This document shows positions 1 to 9,246 of a stretch of DNA of 36,588 nt, in pieces. The notes under the pieces were generated by a model. That model was not told the origin of the DNA and did not search any database. It was given only the letters and a program-made list of their open reading frames with translations. The position numbers and the translations under genes are program-made. Where the stretch lies: positions 1 through 36,588 of the forward strand of contig JAOAGO010000028.1 in assembly GCA_026415715.1 (NCBI GenBank), written 5' to 3'. Source of the DNA: Chitinophagaceae bacterium. Lineage in GTDB: Bacteria; Bacteroidota; Bacteroidia; Chitinophagales; Chitinophagaceae. Within the stretch, counting starts at the first letter, position 1; each line of letters opens with the position of its first letter.

Positions 1-5
1 GGTCT

Positions 6-39
6 AAAGGAAAAAAGCCCTTAAAAGCTTTTTTCCTTT
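6..39. terminator. Perfect 13-bp inverted repeat, probable bidirectional terminator
   Basis: Bases 6-18 (AAAGGAAAAAAGC) are the exact reverse complement of 27-39, with an 8-base loop at 19-26. Each arm ends in an A/T tract, so either strand gives a hairpin with U-rich flank. It probably ends a gene to the left of the window and insulates the thioredoxin gene. The low GC of the stem is the main reason for doubt. Confidence 0.6.
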
Positions 40-79
40 CCCTTTTAAAAAATTGCACTTATTTGTTGAACACAGCTAT

Positions 80-87
80 TATATTTG
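80..87 (+). promoter_or_regulatory. Candidate -7 promoter box (TATATTTG)
   Basis: TATATTTG fits the Bacteroidota primary-sigma -7 consensus TAnnTTTG and lies 44 bases before the start of the TlpA-like gene. TTTG/TTG triplets occur upstream at 53-68, but none sits at a convincing -33 spacing, so only the -7 element is claimed. Confidence 0.45.
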
Positions 88-131
88 CGCTAATTTTGTA
101 TTAAATTACATTTCTTGTAAAAAAAAAATTC

Positions 132-1235
132 ATGACGAGATTAATCTTTACATTTATATCTTTCTTTCTCGTTTTTCATCTTCAGGCTCAGAAAAAAACA
201 CTGGGATTTTTGATAACAGGTAAACTGGTGGGTTTTCCCGACGACGCAAAAATCAGCCTGTACCGGAACGGGCAAAATACGGAATGGATGACGACCCGGC
301 TGGAAAAAGAAAAATTTACCTTTAAAGGAGTTATTGATGAGCCCGCCTTGTGTTTTATTGTAATTGAAAATGTGCCACAAGCCATTGAGTTATTTGTCGA
401 AAATGCAAATATTACCGTTAAGGGAAATAAAAATCAACCCGGAATTTATGAAATAAACGGTTCTGCGTCGCATAAAGAATTTACGGAGTTTACTTCTTTG
501 TTTGTTCCCGTTGCCCAGCAAATCAATCAGCTAGTCGGAAAAATTAATATCACCATGCCCGGCGCCGAAAGGGATTCTCTGATGAAAATCTATAACCGGC
601 TTCAGGACGAAATGCAGTTGAAGATAGATGATTTTCTTCGTAAAAAACCTTCGTCTTATGTTACTCTCTTTATGCTCAATGCAACGTATCGTTTTAAAGA
701 TGATGTGGTTTTGCTCGAAGAGAGGTTTAATAAATTAACTCCACGCCTGCGTAATTCGGCCTCGGGCAAACAACTGGAAGCATTTATAGCAAAAAATAAA
801 ATAGGAGCAGTAGGTACCATGGCCCTTGATTTCACACAGCCCGATACCAGTGGCAGACCGGTTTCATTATCATCCTTCAGAGGAAAATATGTTTTGCTTG
901 ATTTCTGGGCCAGCTGGTGCGGCCCCTGCCGCATGGAAAACCCAAATGTCGTGGAAAACTATAATTACTTTAAAAACAAAAATTTTACCGTACTCGGCGT
1001 TTCATTAGACAGACCCGGGAATAAAGACAAATGGCTGGAGGCGATTCGTGCCGATAATCTTACCTGGACGCATGTCAGTGATTTGAAATGGTGGGACAAT
1101 GAAGCAGCCAAGCTGTATAATGTAGAAGGTATCCCACAGAATTTTCTCATAGATCCGCAAGGAAAGATTATTGCAAAAAACCTGAGAGGCCCTGCGCTCC
1201 GTGAAAAACTCTGTGAGGTGTTAGGGTGTAATTAA
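132..1235 (+). CDS. TlpA-like thioredoxin with N-terminal DUF4369 domain
   Basis: A 367-residue exported thiol-disulfide oxidoreductase. Residues 1-20 form a signal peptide (MTRLIFTFISFFLVF then LQAQ). Residues about 24-110 look like the DUF4369 beta domain (ITGKLVGFPDDAKISLYRNG). The C-terminal third is an AhpC/TSA-Redoxin/TlpA fold with the active site WCGPC, cysteines 263 and 266, inside LLDFWASWCGPCRMENPN, and the cis-proline loop GIPQNFLIDPQGKI. Such proteins act in the periplasm, reducing or isomerising disulfides of exported proteins or cytochrome c apoproteins; the partner here is unknown. It is a single gene, convergent with the M48 protease. The start is supported by the signal peptide directly after it. 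Family assignment is firm; physiological role is not visible. Confidence 0.9.
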   Translation: MTRLIFTFISFFLVFHLQAQKKTLGFLITGKLVGFPDDAKISLYRNGQNTEWMTTRLEKEKFTFKGVIDEPALCFIVIENVPQAIELFVENANITVKGNKNQPGIYEINGSASHKEFTEFTSLFVPVAQQINQLVGKINITMPGAERDSLMKIYNRLQDEMQLKIDDFLRKKPSSYVTLFMLNATYRFKDDVVLLEERFNKLTPRLRNSASGKQLEAFIAKNKIGAVGTMALDFTQPDTSGRPVSLSSFRGKYVLLDFWASWCGPCRMENPNVVENYNYFKNKNFTVLGVSLDRPGNKDKWLEAIRADNLTWTHVSDLKWWDNEAAKLYNVEGIPQNFLIDPQGKIIAKNLRGPALREKLCEVLGCN

Positions 1236-1381
1236 GTTTACCATAAATTAAATTAAAAAGGCTGCGATTTTTCCGTTTATACTCATTTACTTTCAAGCTT
1301 TGCTCATTAAGTGATATAAAAATATACCATTTTTCCGCAACTGAGTGAGTCTTCTGTGTTTGCGTACAAAAATTTGAATTT

Positions 1382-2314
1382 CTAAACAAACTGCTCCAGC
1401 AAGGAAATTCTTTTCTCAATAGGCGGATGAGTGGCAAAAAGCTTGTTTAAGAAAGAGGCAGGGTGAGATGACAATCCGGGATTTTCTATGAAAAGCTGAG
1501 CTACATCGCGGCTTTTCACCGCTTCAATATTAGGGTCTGATGAAATTTTTCGCAAGGCGCTGGCTAATGCATAGGGTTTTTTTGTCATCTCTGAAGCGCC
1601 GGCATCGGCCATATACTCTCTTCTCCGGCTTATTCCGAACCGCAGTAAAACCGAGAGCAGATACGCTATGGCTGTAACTGCAATGATGGCCAGCATAATG
1701 GCAAGATTACTTTTGCTGTCTTTACTGTCCTTGGCATCCGCCAGATTCAGGTATCGAAAAGCATATTCGGCAATAAAGGCAAATATGCCTACAAAAATGA
1801 TGGATATGATAAGCAATCTCACATCCCGGTTACGTATATGCGTCAGTTCATGCGCTATAACTCCTTCCAGTTCTTCATCATTCAGTTTTTCTATGATACC
1901 CCGGGATAAAGATACCGCAAAGGTTCGTTCATCTATTCCACTGGCAAATGCATTCAGGGATTCATCGTCTATAATATAAACTTTTGGCATGGGCATTCCC
2001 TGCGCTATGCATAGGTTTTCTACCAGATTATAGACTCTCTTATTTTCCATCCGGTTCAGCGGGCGGCTGCCGGTGGCCATCCGGATTAAAGCCGAGTGGC
2101 TGAACCAGGCAATCAGGAACCAAACCAAAACCACTCCGATAATCACCGGAATGATTTTCAGAAAAAAAGAATTATGTTCAAATGGCAATTTGTTTTTCAA
2201 AATCAAAAGAATAAAATACGATAAGGCCAGCAATAATGCAGGAAATGTGAGGAGAAGCAAAACAGAGTAAAAATTATTTCTTCTGATTTGCGTGTCAATA
2301 CCTACATATTTCAT
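1382..2314 (-). CDS. M48 family membrane metalloprotease (HtpX-like)
   Basis: A 310-residue membrane zinc protease. The HExxH motif HELTH is at 155-159 (ligands H155 and H159, catalytic E156) and the third ligand is probably E233 in RRREYMADAGA. Hydrophobic segments lie near 19-38, 53-72, 167-185 and 205-224, the HtpX layout, with the catalytic domain cytosolic. HtpX-type proteases degrade misfolded membrane proteins. The gene begins 6 bases after the stop of a LemA gene on the same strand; LemA-M48 pairs are a recurrent bacterial operon. The length is close to that of E. coli HtpX, but orthology is not certain, so no symbol is given. Confidence 0.9.
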   Translation of the reverse strand: MKYVGIDTQIRRNNFYSVLLLLTFPALLLALSYFILLILKNKLPFEHNSFFLKIIPVIIGVVLVWFLIAWFSHSALIRMATGSRPLNRMENKRVYNLVENLCIAQGMPMPKVYIIDDESLNAFASGIDERTFAVSLSRGIIEKLNDEELEGVIAHELTHIRNRDVRLLIISIIFVGIFAFIAEYAFRYLNLADAKDSKDSKSNLAIMLAIIAVTAIAYLLSVLLRFGISRRREYMADAGASEMTKKPYALASALRKISSDPNIEAVKSRDVAQLFIENPGLSSHPASFLNKLFATHPPIEKRISLLEQFV

Positions 2315-2320
2315 ATAGGT

Positions 2321-2908
2321 TTAAAATTGAATCTTAGGCGGTTCTTCCATTTGTTTTCGGGTATCTTCGCCCAGGTCAAACATGACTTCCCGCTTAAAGC
2401 CAAAATTTTTTGCAATCAAATTTCCGGGAAAGGATTCTACGGCACTGTTGTATTCTGCCGTTGATGCGTTGAAAAACCGCCGGGCGGCGGCCAGTTTGTT
2501 CTCAATATCGCTGAGTTCTTCCTGCATTTGCAAAAAGTTTTGATTTGCTTTAAGGTCAGGGTAAGCTTCTACCTGAATCATCAGCCCCTGAAGTGCGGCA
2601 TTCAGCTGTTTTTCGGCTGCGATTTTTTCATCGATGGATTTTGCCGATACGGCAGCTGTTCTGGCTTCCGTTACTTTCATCAGCAGGTCTTTTTCATGCG
2701 CTGCATATCCTTTTACCGTTTCAACCAGTTGCGGAACCAGATCGTGACGCTGACGAAGTTGTACATCTATATCGGCAAAAGCATTTTCTCTTCTGTTTTT
2801 CAGTCGAACCAGTCTGTTGTACTGTGCAATAAGCCAAATAACCAACAGTACAATAATGCCGAGAACAATAAGGACATTCATAAAAAATGTTTTGAACAAG
2901 TTAGCCAT
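2321..2908 (-). CDS. LemA family protein
   Basis: A 195-residue LemA protein. It has one N-terminal membrane anchor (about residues 8-27, VLIVLGIIVLLVIWLIAQYN) followed by the typical helical body: RLKNRRENAFADIDVQL, then RHDLVPQLVETVKGYAAHE, and near the C terminus FPGNLIAKNFGF. LemA proteins are anchored with the helical domain outside the cytoplasm; their biochemical role is not settled. Here it is first in a two-gene operon with the M48 protease, suggesting a shared membrane-quality function. The start lies only 79 bases from the start chosen for the divergent acylase gene, so the two promoters must share that interval. Confidence 0.93.
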   Translation of the reverse strand: MANLFKTFFMNVLIVLGIIVLLVIWLIAQYNRLVRLKNRRENAFADIDVQLRQRHDLVPQLVETVKGYAAHEKDLLMKVTEARTAAVSAKSIDEKIAAEKQLNAALQGLMIQVEAYPDLKANQNFLQMQEELSDIENKLAAARRFFNASTAEYNSAVESFPGNLIAKNFGFKREVMFDLGEDTRKQMEEPPKIQF

Positions 2909-2987
2909 TTTTTTGGAATGAGCAAGTTTTTTTATGAAAAATTATTGCGTCTATTTCTTATCTTTCGGCCATATTACGCATGCTGCT

Positions 2988-5438
2988 ATGAGAATATTTC
3001 CGTTTGTCGTTTCAGCCTTTATCACCTCGGGTTACATATATCTTTTTGATCATTCTTTCGGGCCTTTACCTATGGCGCCGGGCCGGTTTCTGAGCCCGCA
3101 ACATGGTTTCTGGCAAAATGCAGAAGCAGAAAATTATAGTTTCAATACACAGGCTACTTTTTCCGGGCTCAAAGGAAAAGCCGAAGTGTATTTTGACGAA
3201 CGTCTGGTTCCGCATGTATTTGCGGAAAATGATGAAGACCTGTATTTTATTCAGGGTTATTTGCATGCCCGTTTTCGGCTTTTTCAGATGGATTTGCAAA
3301 CCCGCGGGGCAGAAGGTCGCATCAGTGAAATTGCAGGAAAAAAAGCCATCCCTTACGATAGAGAACAGCGAAGGCTGGGTATGGTATATGCCGCCGAAAA
3401 TGCAGTCAAGGCAATAGAAAGTGATTCAGTTTTAAAAAAAATTTTTGATGCTTATACAAACGGAGTGAATGCCTATATTGAATCGCTGCGGGAGGCAGAC
3501 ATTCCTGTGGAATATAAAATTCTGCATTTTAAGCCCCAGAAATGGACAAACCTTAGAACGGCATTGCTTTTGAAAATGATGGCAAAAATTTTGTCATCCG
3601 GAGCGGAAAAAGATCTGGGTTATACCCGTGCAAAATCCGTATTTCTTCCGGAAGAACTGAAAAAACTTTATCCGCAGATCAATGACTCATTAATTCCTAT
3701 CATACCGCAGGGTACTTCATTTCCGCGGCCGGCTTCCGTTCCGGCTCTGCCTGCCGATGTTTTGCAGAATTATTTTCTGAAAAAAGATTCAGTTGCAACA
3801 GAGAATCTGACTTCAGAAAACAGCAACAACGGAAGCAATAATTGGGCGATAGCCGGTTCGAAAACCGCTTCCGGCTCTCCTATGCTCTGCAACGACCCGC
3901 ATCTCGAACTGAGTCTGCCTTCCATCTGGTACGAGATGCAACTCAGCTCTCCTAGCTGTAATGTATATGGCGTTTCGCTGCCGGGTAGTCCGCTTATCAT
4001 CATCGGATTCAATGACAGTATTGCCTGGGGCTTAACCAATGCACAAAGAGATGTTAAGGATTATTATGAAATTCAATTCAGGGACTCTTCCCGTACCGAA
4101 TATTGGTTTAATGGTGAATGGAAAAAAGCAGAGCGCAGGGTTGAAGTGATTAAAGTGAAAGGGGAGAAAGATTATCTTGATACGGTTGCATATACCGTTT
4201 TTGGGCCGGTGATGTATGATCATACGTTTCAGGGAATTCAGAACAGTGGTCTCAAAAAAAACCTTGCGGTGCGATGGATAGCTCACGACCCCACAAACGA
4301 AGCCCTGACACTTTATAAATTAAACCGTGCAAAAAATTATGAAGATTACGTAAAGGCAATTGAAACATTCGGTTGTCCGGCTCAGAATTTTCTTTTTGCC
4401 TCAGCATCGGGCGATATTGCAATATGGCAGCAAGGAAAATTTCCGCTACGCTGGGAAGGGCAGGGTATGTTTATTATGCCGGGAAAAGATTCAAGCTATT
4501 TGTGGAAGAATTCTATACCGTTTACTCATAATCCAAACGTAAAAAATCCACCATCAGGATTTATTCAAAGTGCAAATCAGCGTCCTGTGGATGTTACTTA
4601 TCCCTATTATATTCCCGGAACTTATATAGCCCCGCGAGGTATCGCTATTGCCCGGAAACTTGCTGCAATGCAAAAGGTTACCGTACGCGATATGATGCAA
4701 CTGCAACTGAATTATTTTAATGTTGTGGCAGAAGATGCCCGTCCGCATTTGCTTCGTTACATTCGGGAAAACGATTTAACTGAAGAAGAAAAAAAATATC
4801 TTGCACTTTTTAAAAGCTGGGATTTGAATGCCATGCCGGAATCAAAGGGTCAAACCGTTTTTCAACACTGGTGGGATTCACTCAAAACGGTTTTATGGAA
4901 CGACGAACTCAATAGGGTGTCACCCCCTGCACCCATGCCCGACGAACAAACCACACTGGAATTATTGATAAAAGATTCCGCGCTGATCTATACCGATAAA
5001 ATGAACACACCGGAAAAAGAAACCTGGAGCGATGTGGTAACTGAATCGTTCCGAAAAGCGGCTTCGGCACTCAAAGCATTAGAGCAGCAGGGTAATCTGA
5101 CGTGGGCCAATGCCAAAAACACTACAATTTATCATTTGATTAAAGATTTCAAAGGTTTTTCAATAAGCGGACTTGATGTAGGCGGATTCGGAAATATCAT
5201 CAACGCCATCGGTCATAGTCACGGACCCAGCTGGCGCATGATCGTGCATCTTTCCAAACCCTATGAAGCGTATGGCGTTTATCCCGGCGGCCAAAGCGGA
5301 AATCCGGGAAGCCGGTTTTATGATTCTTTTGTTAAAGTATGGGAAAAAGGAGAATATTATACTTTATGGTTTATGAAAGAAACCGAAAAAAACAGTCCGA
5401 AGATTAAATGGGTTATGAAATTTCAAGGGAAAAACTGA
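2988..5438 (+). CDS. Penicillin acylase family Ntn hydrolase
   Basis: An 816-residue S45-family protein. A membrane anchor or signal occupies about residues 4-21 (FPFVVSAFITSGYIYLF). The self-processing site is G282-S283 in NNGSNNWAIAG; Ser283 would become the N-terminal nucleophile of a beta chain of about 534 residues after autocleavage. Downstream blocks such as CNDPHLELSLPSIWYEMQL and GFNDSIAWGLTNAQRDVKDY are typical of the beta chain. Family members hydrolyse amides such as N-acyl homoserine lactones or beta-lactam side chains in the periplasm; the substrate here is unknown. An upstream in-frame ATG at 2934 would leave only 25 bases to divergent lemA and put 18 atypical residues before the anchor, so 2988 is preferred. 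TATCTTTC at 2959-2966 is a one-mismatch -7 box for that start. Confidence 0.88.
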   Translation: MRIFPFVVSAFITSGYIYLFDHSFGPLPMAPGRFLSPQHGFWQNAEAENYSFNTQATFSGLKGKAEVYFDERLVPHVFAENDEDLYFIQGYLHARFRLFQMDLQTRGAEGRISEIAGKKAIPYDREQRRLGMVYAAENAVKAIESDSVLKKIFDAYTNGVNAYIESLREADIPVEYKILHFKPQKWTNLRTALLLKMMAKILSSGAEKDLGYTRAKSVFLPEELKKLYPQINDSLIPIIPQGTSFPRPASVPALPADVLQNYFLKKDSVATENLTSENSNNGSNNWAIAGSKTASGSPMLCNDPHLELSLPSIWYEMQLSSPSCNVYGVSLPGSPLIIIGFNDSIAWGLTNAQRDVKDYYEIQFRDSSRTEYWFNGEWKKAERRVEVIKVKGEKDYLDTVAYTVFGPVMYDHTFQGIQNSGLKKNLAVRWIAHDPTNEALTLYKLNRAKNYEDYVKAIETFGCPAQNFLFASASGDIAIWQQGKFPLRWEGQGMFIMPGKDSSYLWKNSIPFTHNPNVKNPPSGFIQSANQRPVDVTYPYYIPGTYIAPRGIAIARKLAAMQKVTVRDMMQLQLNYFNVVAEDARPHLLRYIRENDLTEEEKKYLALFKSWDLNAMPESKGQTVFQHWWDSLKTVLWNDELNRVSPPAPMPDEQTTLELLIKDSALIYTDKMNTPEKETWSDVVTESFRKAASALKALEQQGNLTWANAKNTTIYHLIKDFKGFSISGLDVGGFGNIINAIGHSHGPSWRMIVHLSKPYEAYGVYPGGQSGNPGSRFYDSFVKVWEKGEYYTLWFMKETEKNSPKIKWVMKFQGKN

Positions 5439-5445
5439 TCCGGAT

Positions 5446-5802
5446 ATGAAATTTATTACAGCAACAATTCTTACAGGTTTATTATCGTTTATCAGCGGGA
5501 TATTTTTGCCCTGGTGGGGTATTGCACCATCGGCACTCCTGGTAGCTGCTTTAATTCATCAAAAAGCCGGTAAAGCCTTCTTATCAGGTTTTGCCGGAGT
5601 TTTTTTGTTATGGGCAGGATTATCCTTTTGGATTGATATAAAAAATAACAGTTTATTATCCCGAAAAATTGCAGAGATATTACCCCTGGGCGGAAATTCT
5701 TTGCTTTTGATTCTACTTACTGCCTTAGTGGGTGGTCTTGCAGGAGGTTTAGGCGCCTTAACCGGAAGCTATCTCAGAGCCTCGCCTAAACGGAAGCAAT
5801 AA
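5446..5802 (+). CDS. Small membrane protein of unknown function, acylase operon
   Basis: 118 residues, very hydrophobic. Likely membrane segments are about 4-22, 24-40, 46-64 and 83-110 (the last is Gly/Ala/Leu-rich: LLLILLTALVGGLAGGLGA), ending in a basic tail RASPKRKQ. It starts 7 bases after the acylase stop and is almost certainly co-transcribed with it. I recognise no named domain. Two readings fit: an accessory membrane protein for the acylase, or an unrelated small membrane protein carried in the same transcript. Codon use and hydropathy support a real gene. Confidence 0.75.
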   Translation: MKFITATILTGLLSFISGIFLPWWGIAPSALLVAALIHQKAGKAFLSGFAGVFLLWAGLSFWIDIKNNSLLSRKIAEILPLGGNSLLLILLTALVGGLAGGLGALTGSYLRASPKRKQ

Positions 5803-5879
5803 TGTAAAACTAAATTTAAAATTTTTAAACTTCAGATTCTTTCGGCACGTTTATATTATCTTTCCGGCATCGTGCTTAA

Positions 5880-8360
5880 ATGAAATCTTTTTTTGTTTTA
5901 TTCATTTCGTTTTTTTTGACGCCTGTTATTTTTTGTCAGAAAATAAAGGGCAAAGTAACTGCTTTTGATGGCCAGCCGCTGAGTTATGCCACCATTTATG
6001 TGAAAGGGAATCAGGCCGCTACACATTCCAACGCCGAAGGCAAATACACTTTAAAACTTCCTCATGGAAAATACGTACTCGTATGCAGGCATGTGGGATA
6101 TAATATGGAAGAGTTGGAAATTTCAATGGACGCCGATGAAGACAAGGAAGTTAATTTTATTTTAAAACCTCAGGAAATCACTCTGGGCGAAGTTGTGGTG
6201 AGGGGAGGTGAAGACCCCGCCTATCAGATCATCCGGAATGCCATAAAAAAAAGAACCTACTATCGCGATTTGCCTTCGCAATTTGAATGTACCGTATATA
6301 CCAAAGGAATTTTTCGGCTAAGAGATTTTCCCGATAAATTTATGGGACAGAAGGTGGATTTTGAAGACGGCGATACATCAAAAAATAAAATCATTTATTT
6401 ATCCGAAACCATCTCTCGTTATCGTTTCAGCAAACCCAAAAAAGAATATATTGAAGTCATCTCTTCCCGGGTTAGCGGTCAAAATGATGCATTGGGACTC
6501 AGCGCTCCCCGTTTTTTTTCTTTTTATGAAGACAATGTGCAAATCAGCAGCCGCATCAATCCGAGAGGTTTTATTTCGCCGATTTCTGAAAATGCGCTTC
6601 ATTATTACCGTTACAAACTGGAAGGTACATTTTTTGAGAATCAACAGCTCATCAGTCGTATCCGCGTTACGCCGAGGCGAAAATATGAACCCCTTTTCAG
6701 CGGCTATATTTCAATTGTAGAAGACGATTGGCGCATACATTCTCTGGATTTGCGGTTAGTGAAAGAGTCGCAGTTGGAATTAGTGGACACAATTCAGATT
6801 CAGCAAATGTATCGTCCTGTTTCAAAAGACGTGTGGTTTATCAGCAGTCAGAAAATTTATGCTTCCGCCAGGGTATTCGGATTTGAAGGATCAGGTAGTT
6901 TTGTGAACGTATATTCAGGCATAAATATTGACCCTGCCTTTACCCGAAAAAGTTTTTCCAATACCATTTTAAAATATATTGACAGCGCCAACAAGCGTAC
7001 ACTTGAATTTTGGGAAAATAACCGACCAGTGCCTCTGGCGCCGGAAGAAGTGCGGGATTATCTGAAAAAGGACAGTCTTGCCCGGGCAAGGAAAGATCCG
7101 CGATACCTCGACTCGCTGGAAAAAAAACGAAACCGCCTCTCTCCGTTGGCTTTGTTAACAACAGGTCAAACTTTTACTTACGAGCGAAAAAAGGTAAGCT
7201 GGACAATCTCTTCCATTGCAGATCAATCTGCCTTTAACCCTGCAGAAGGCTGGGTAATCAGTCCCTCCCTCACCTGGTCAAAAAAATTAGACACAACGGC
7301 AACGGGAAGAAAGCGCATTACGGCTTCCATAAATTTACGTTACGGCTTTTCCAACAGGCATTTTAATCCATACCTGACGCTCAGATATACTTTTGGGAAA
7401 AAATATGCTTCTTCGCTCTTATTTTCCGGCGGAAGCCGTGTGTTTCAGTTTAACAACAACAGTCCTATCGGCGAAAGCGGCAATACGCTCAGTTGTTTGC
7501 TGAGTAAAGAAAACAGAATAAAAAGCTATGAAGCACGGTACTTTCGGGGAAGTTTGAGAAAAGGCATCGGAAACGGATTTTCATGGCTGGCCGGCTTTCA
7601 ATATCAGGACCGACGCCCGCTGGAAAATACAACTGAGTTTTCACTCATTAAAAAAAAAAACATCAGCTACACGCCGAATTATCCGAATGAAATTATGAAT
7701 CAGAATATTGAACGTCATCAGGTGTTTTATGTGTTGCTGGGATTCACGTGGCAGCCGGGTGCACGATATATTGAATTGCCCGACCGGAAAATAAACATCG
7801 GCTCCAGGCTGCCTGTATTTTCGTTCAACTATATCAGAAACTTCAGTAAAATATTCGGCAGCGATACAGATTTCAGTAAATGGAAATTCTCCGTCAGGGA
7901 CGATTTGAATTTCCGGCTGGCCGGTACGTTCCGTTACAGAATTTCCCTTGGCGGATTTCTGGATAATAAAAAAGTATTTGTACCCGACTATAATCACTTT
8001 AACGGAAACATTTCGAGATTCGCGGCAGAGTACCTGAACAGTTTTCAGCTTTTGCCGATTTATCAATACAGTAATCTTTCAAGATTTTATATTCTGGGAC
8101 ATGTTGAACATAATTTCAAGGGTTTTCTTACCAATAAAATTCCATTCATCCGCAAACTGAATCTTTATCTCGTAACCGGGGCAAACGCATTTTATTTTTC
8201 ACAGGGAAATTATGTTGAAATTTTTGCCGGTATTGATAATATTTTTAAACGCTTACGGATTGATTTTGTCCAATCATTTCAAAACGGGAAACCCTGGATG
8301 AGCGGTTTCCGCATCGGGCTGAATACATCAGGAAGAACCCGCGGCGACGACTGGCCGTAA
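5880..8360 (+). CDS. DUF5686 / carboxypeptidase-like regulatory domain outer-membrane protein
   Basis: 826 residues with a signal peptide (MKSFFVLFISFFLTPVIFC). Residues about 20-100 form a CarboxypepD_reg-like beta sandwich (KGKVTAFDGQPLSYATIYVKG, then YTLKLPHGKYVLVCRHVGY), as on TonB-dependent receptors. The rest matches DUF5686, with a long run of alternating aromatic/polar beta strands in the C-terminal half suggesting an outer-membrane barrel. No TonB plug domain is visible, so it is not a SusC receptor. Function is unknown; an envelope role is inferred from export and architecture. It has its own start region: TATCTTTC at 5857-5864 is a one-mismatch -7 box 15 bases before the ATG. Confidence 0.87.
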   Translation: MKSFFVLFISFFLTPVIFCQKIKGKVTAFDGQPLSYATIYVKGNQAATHSNAEGKYTLKLPHGKYVLVCRHVGYNMEELEISMDADEDKEVNFILKPQEITLGEVVVRGGEDPAYQIIRNAIKKRTYYRDLPSQFECTVYTKGIFRLRDFPDKFMGQKVDFEDGDTSKNKIIYLSETISRYRFSKPKKEYIEVISSRVSGQNDALGLSAPRFFSFYEDNVQISSRINPRGFISPISENALHYYRYKLEGTFFENQQLISRIRVTPRRKYEPLFSGYISIVEDDWRIHSLDLRLVKESQLELVDTIQIQQMYRPVSKDVWFISSQKIYASARVFGFEGSGSFVNVYSGINIDPAFTRKSFSNTILKYIDSANKRTLEFWENNRPVPLAPEEVRDYLKKDSLARARKDPRYLDSLEKKRNRLSPLALLTTGQTFTYERKKVSWTISSIADQSAFNPAEGWVISPSLTWSKKLDTTATGRKRITASINLRYGFSNRHFNPYLTLRYTFGKKYASSLLFSGGSRVFQFNNNSPIGESGNTLSCLLSKENRIKSYEARYFRGSLRKGIGNGFSWLAGFQYQDRRPLENTTEFSLIKKKNISYTPNYPNEIMNQNIERHQVFYVLLGFTWQPGARYIELPDRKINIGSRLPVFSFNYIRNFSKIFGSDTDFSKWKFSVRDDLNFRLAGTFRYRISLGGFLDNKKVFVPDYNHFNGNISRFAAEYLNSFQLLPIYQYSNLSRFYILGHVEHNFKGFLTNKIPFIRKLNLYLVTGANAFYFSQGNYVEIFAGIDNIFKRLRIDFVQSFQNGKPWMSGFRIGLNTSGRTRGDDWP

Positions 8361-8415
8361 ACCTCACTTTTTTCCGGATTTATCATGTTGTGTGGTCTCA
8401 TTCAAATTAAAAAAA

Positions 8416-9123
8416 TCAGAGCCGGACGGCTGTTTCGAGAGCCAGTTCCATCATCGGCAATAAGGATTTCTCTCTTTCCTCCGGACTGATTCTCTGATGA
8501 GAAGGCAAAATATCAGATACGGTAAGCAGTGTTGCAGCTGATTTTCCTAAATGCCGGGCATTGGCAAACAAAGCAAAGGTTTCCATTTCTACCGCCAAAC
8601 ATTTTTTCCGAAGAGCAAGCGGAGGAATCTCTTCCGTTTTCCTGTAAAAAATATCCGAAGAATGAACATTTGCATGAACAATTTTTTTCTTCAGCCTTTT
8701 GGCTACGGATTTGATCACCTGATACGCTTCTCCCTGATGACGAATGGTATTACCCGGAATTCCCCAGGCGTGACGGGCATACGTAGATTCGCTTACGGCA
8801 AAATTGACATTAATCAGATCGTATAATTCTAATTCCGTAGTATAAGCGCCGCAGGTGCCGATGCGGATGATGTGTTGCACCTCATACTCCGTATAAAGTT
8901 CGTAAGAGTAAATACCGATAGAAGGGCAACCCATGCCGCTGGCGCCTACAGTTACGGGTTTGCCTTTATATTGTCCGGTAAAATAAAAATTGTTTCGGGT
9001 TTCGCTTACCAGGCGATAATTTTCCAGAAAATGTTCGGCTAAAAATTTTGCCCGTAAAGGGTCGCCGGGCATCAATACCACAGATGCAATTTCTCCTTTT
9101 TTTGCACTGATATGTAAGCTCAT
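8416..9123 (-). CDS. deoD: Purine-nucleoside phosphorylase, DeoD type
   Basis: A 235-residue hexameric-type PNP that cleaves purine (deoxy)nucleosides with phosphate to base and (deoxy)ribose-1-phosphate. Numbering coincides with the E. coli enzyme: H4, G20, R24, R43 and R87 for nucleoside/phosphate binding, M180-E181 in AVEMET, S203-D204 in TVSDIL (D204 is the general acid) and R217. The loop GASGMGCPSIG is at 60-70. All expected catalytic residues are present, so activity is very likely. It stands alone on the minus strand, convergent with the DUF5686 gene and divergent from hutU. It would serve purine salvage in the cytoplasm. Confidence 0.95.
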   Translation of the reverse strand: MSLHISAKKGEIASVVLMPGDPLRAKFLAEHFLENYRLVSETRNNFYFTGQYKGKPVTVGASGMGCPSIGIYSYELYTEYEVQHIIRIGTCGAYTTELELYDLINVNFAVSESTYARHAWGIPGNTIRHQGEAYQVIKSVAKRLKKKIVHANVHSSDIFYRKTEEIPPLALRKKCLAVEMETFALFANARHLGKSAATLLTVSDILPSHQRISPEEREKSLLPMMELALETAVRL

Positions 9124-9222
9124 TCTTTATCTTTTTGGGGCGTCAAGATAAACTTTAATTCAATATTGACGACATTTGTCTTTTATTTCATTAAATTAAA
9201 TTGAAATTACAAAAGGAATTAA

Positions 9223-9246
9223 ATGTTTTCCTATGCCACAGGTTAG
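9223..9246 (+). other. Possible 7-codon minicistron overlapping the hutU start
   Basis: An ATG at 9223 opens a 7-codon frame ending at TAG 9244-9246, 10 bases ahead of and out of frame with the hutU ATG at 9233. An AAAGG-like stretch near 9213 is better spaced for this ATG than for hutU's. It may be coincidence; if translated it could modulate hutU initiation. Confidence 0.2.

Noticed and set aside
2934-2987. Upstream ATG for the acylase gene
   Set aside because: Leaves only 25 bases to divergent lemA and places a polar stretch ahead of the membrane anchor.
7641-8066. 141-codon minus-strand frame inside the DUF5686 gene
   Set aside because: Shadow of a well-supported plus-strand gene; no recognisable domain, signal or start context.
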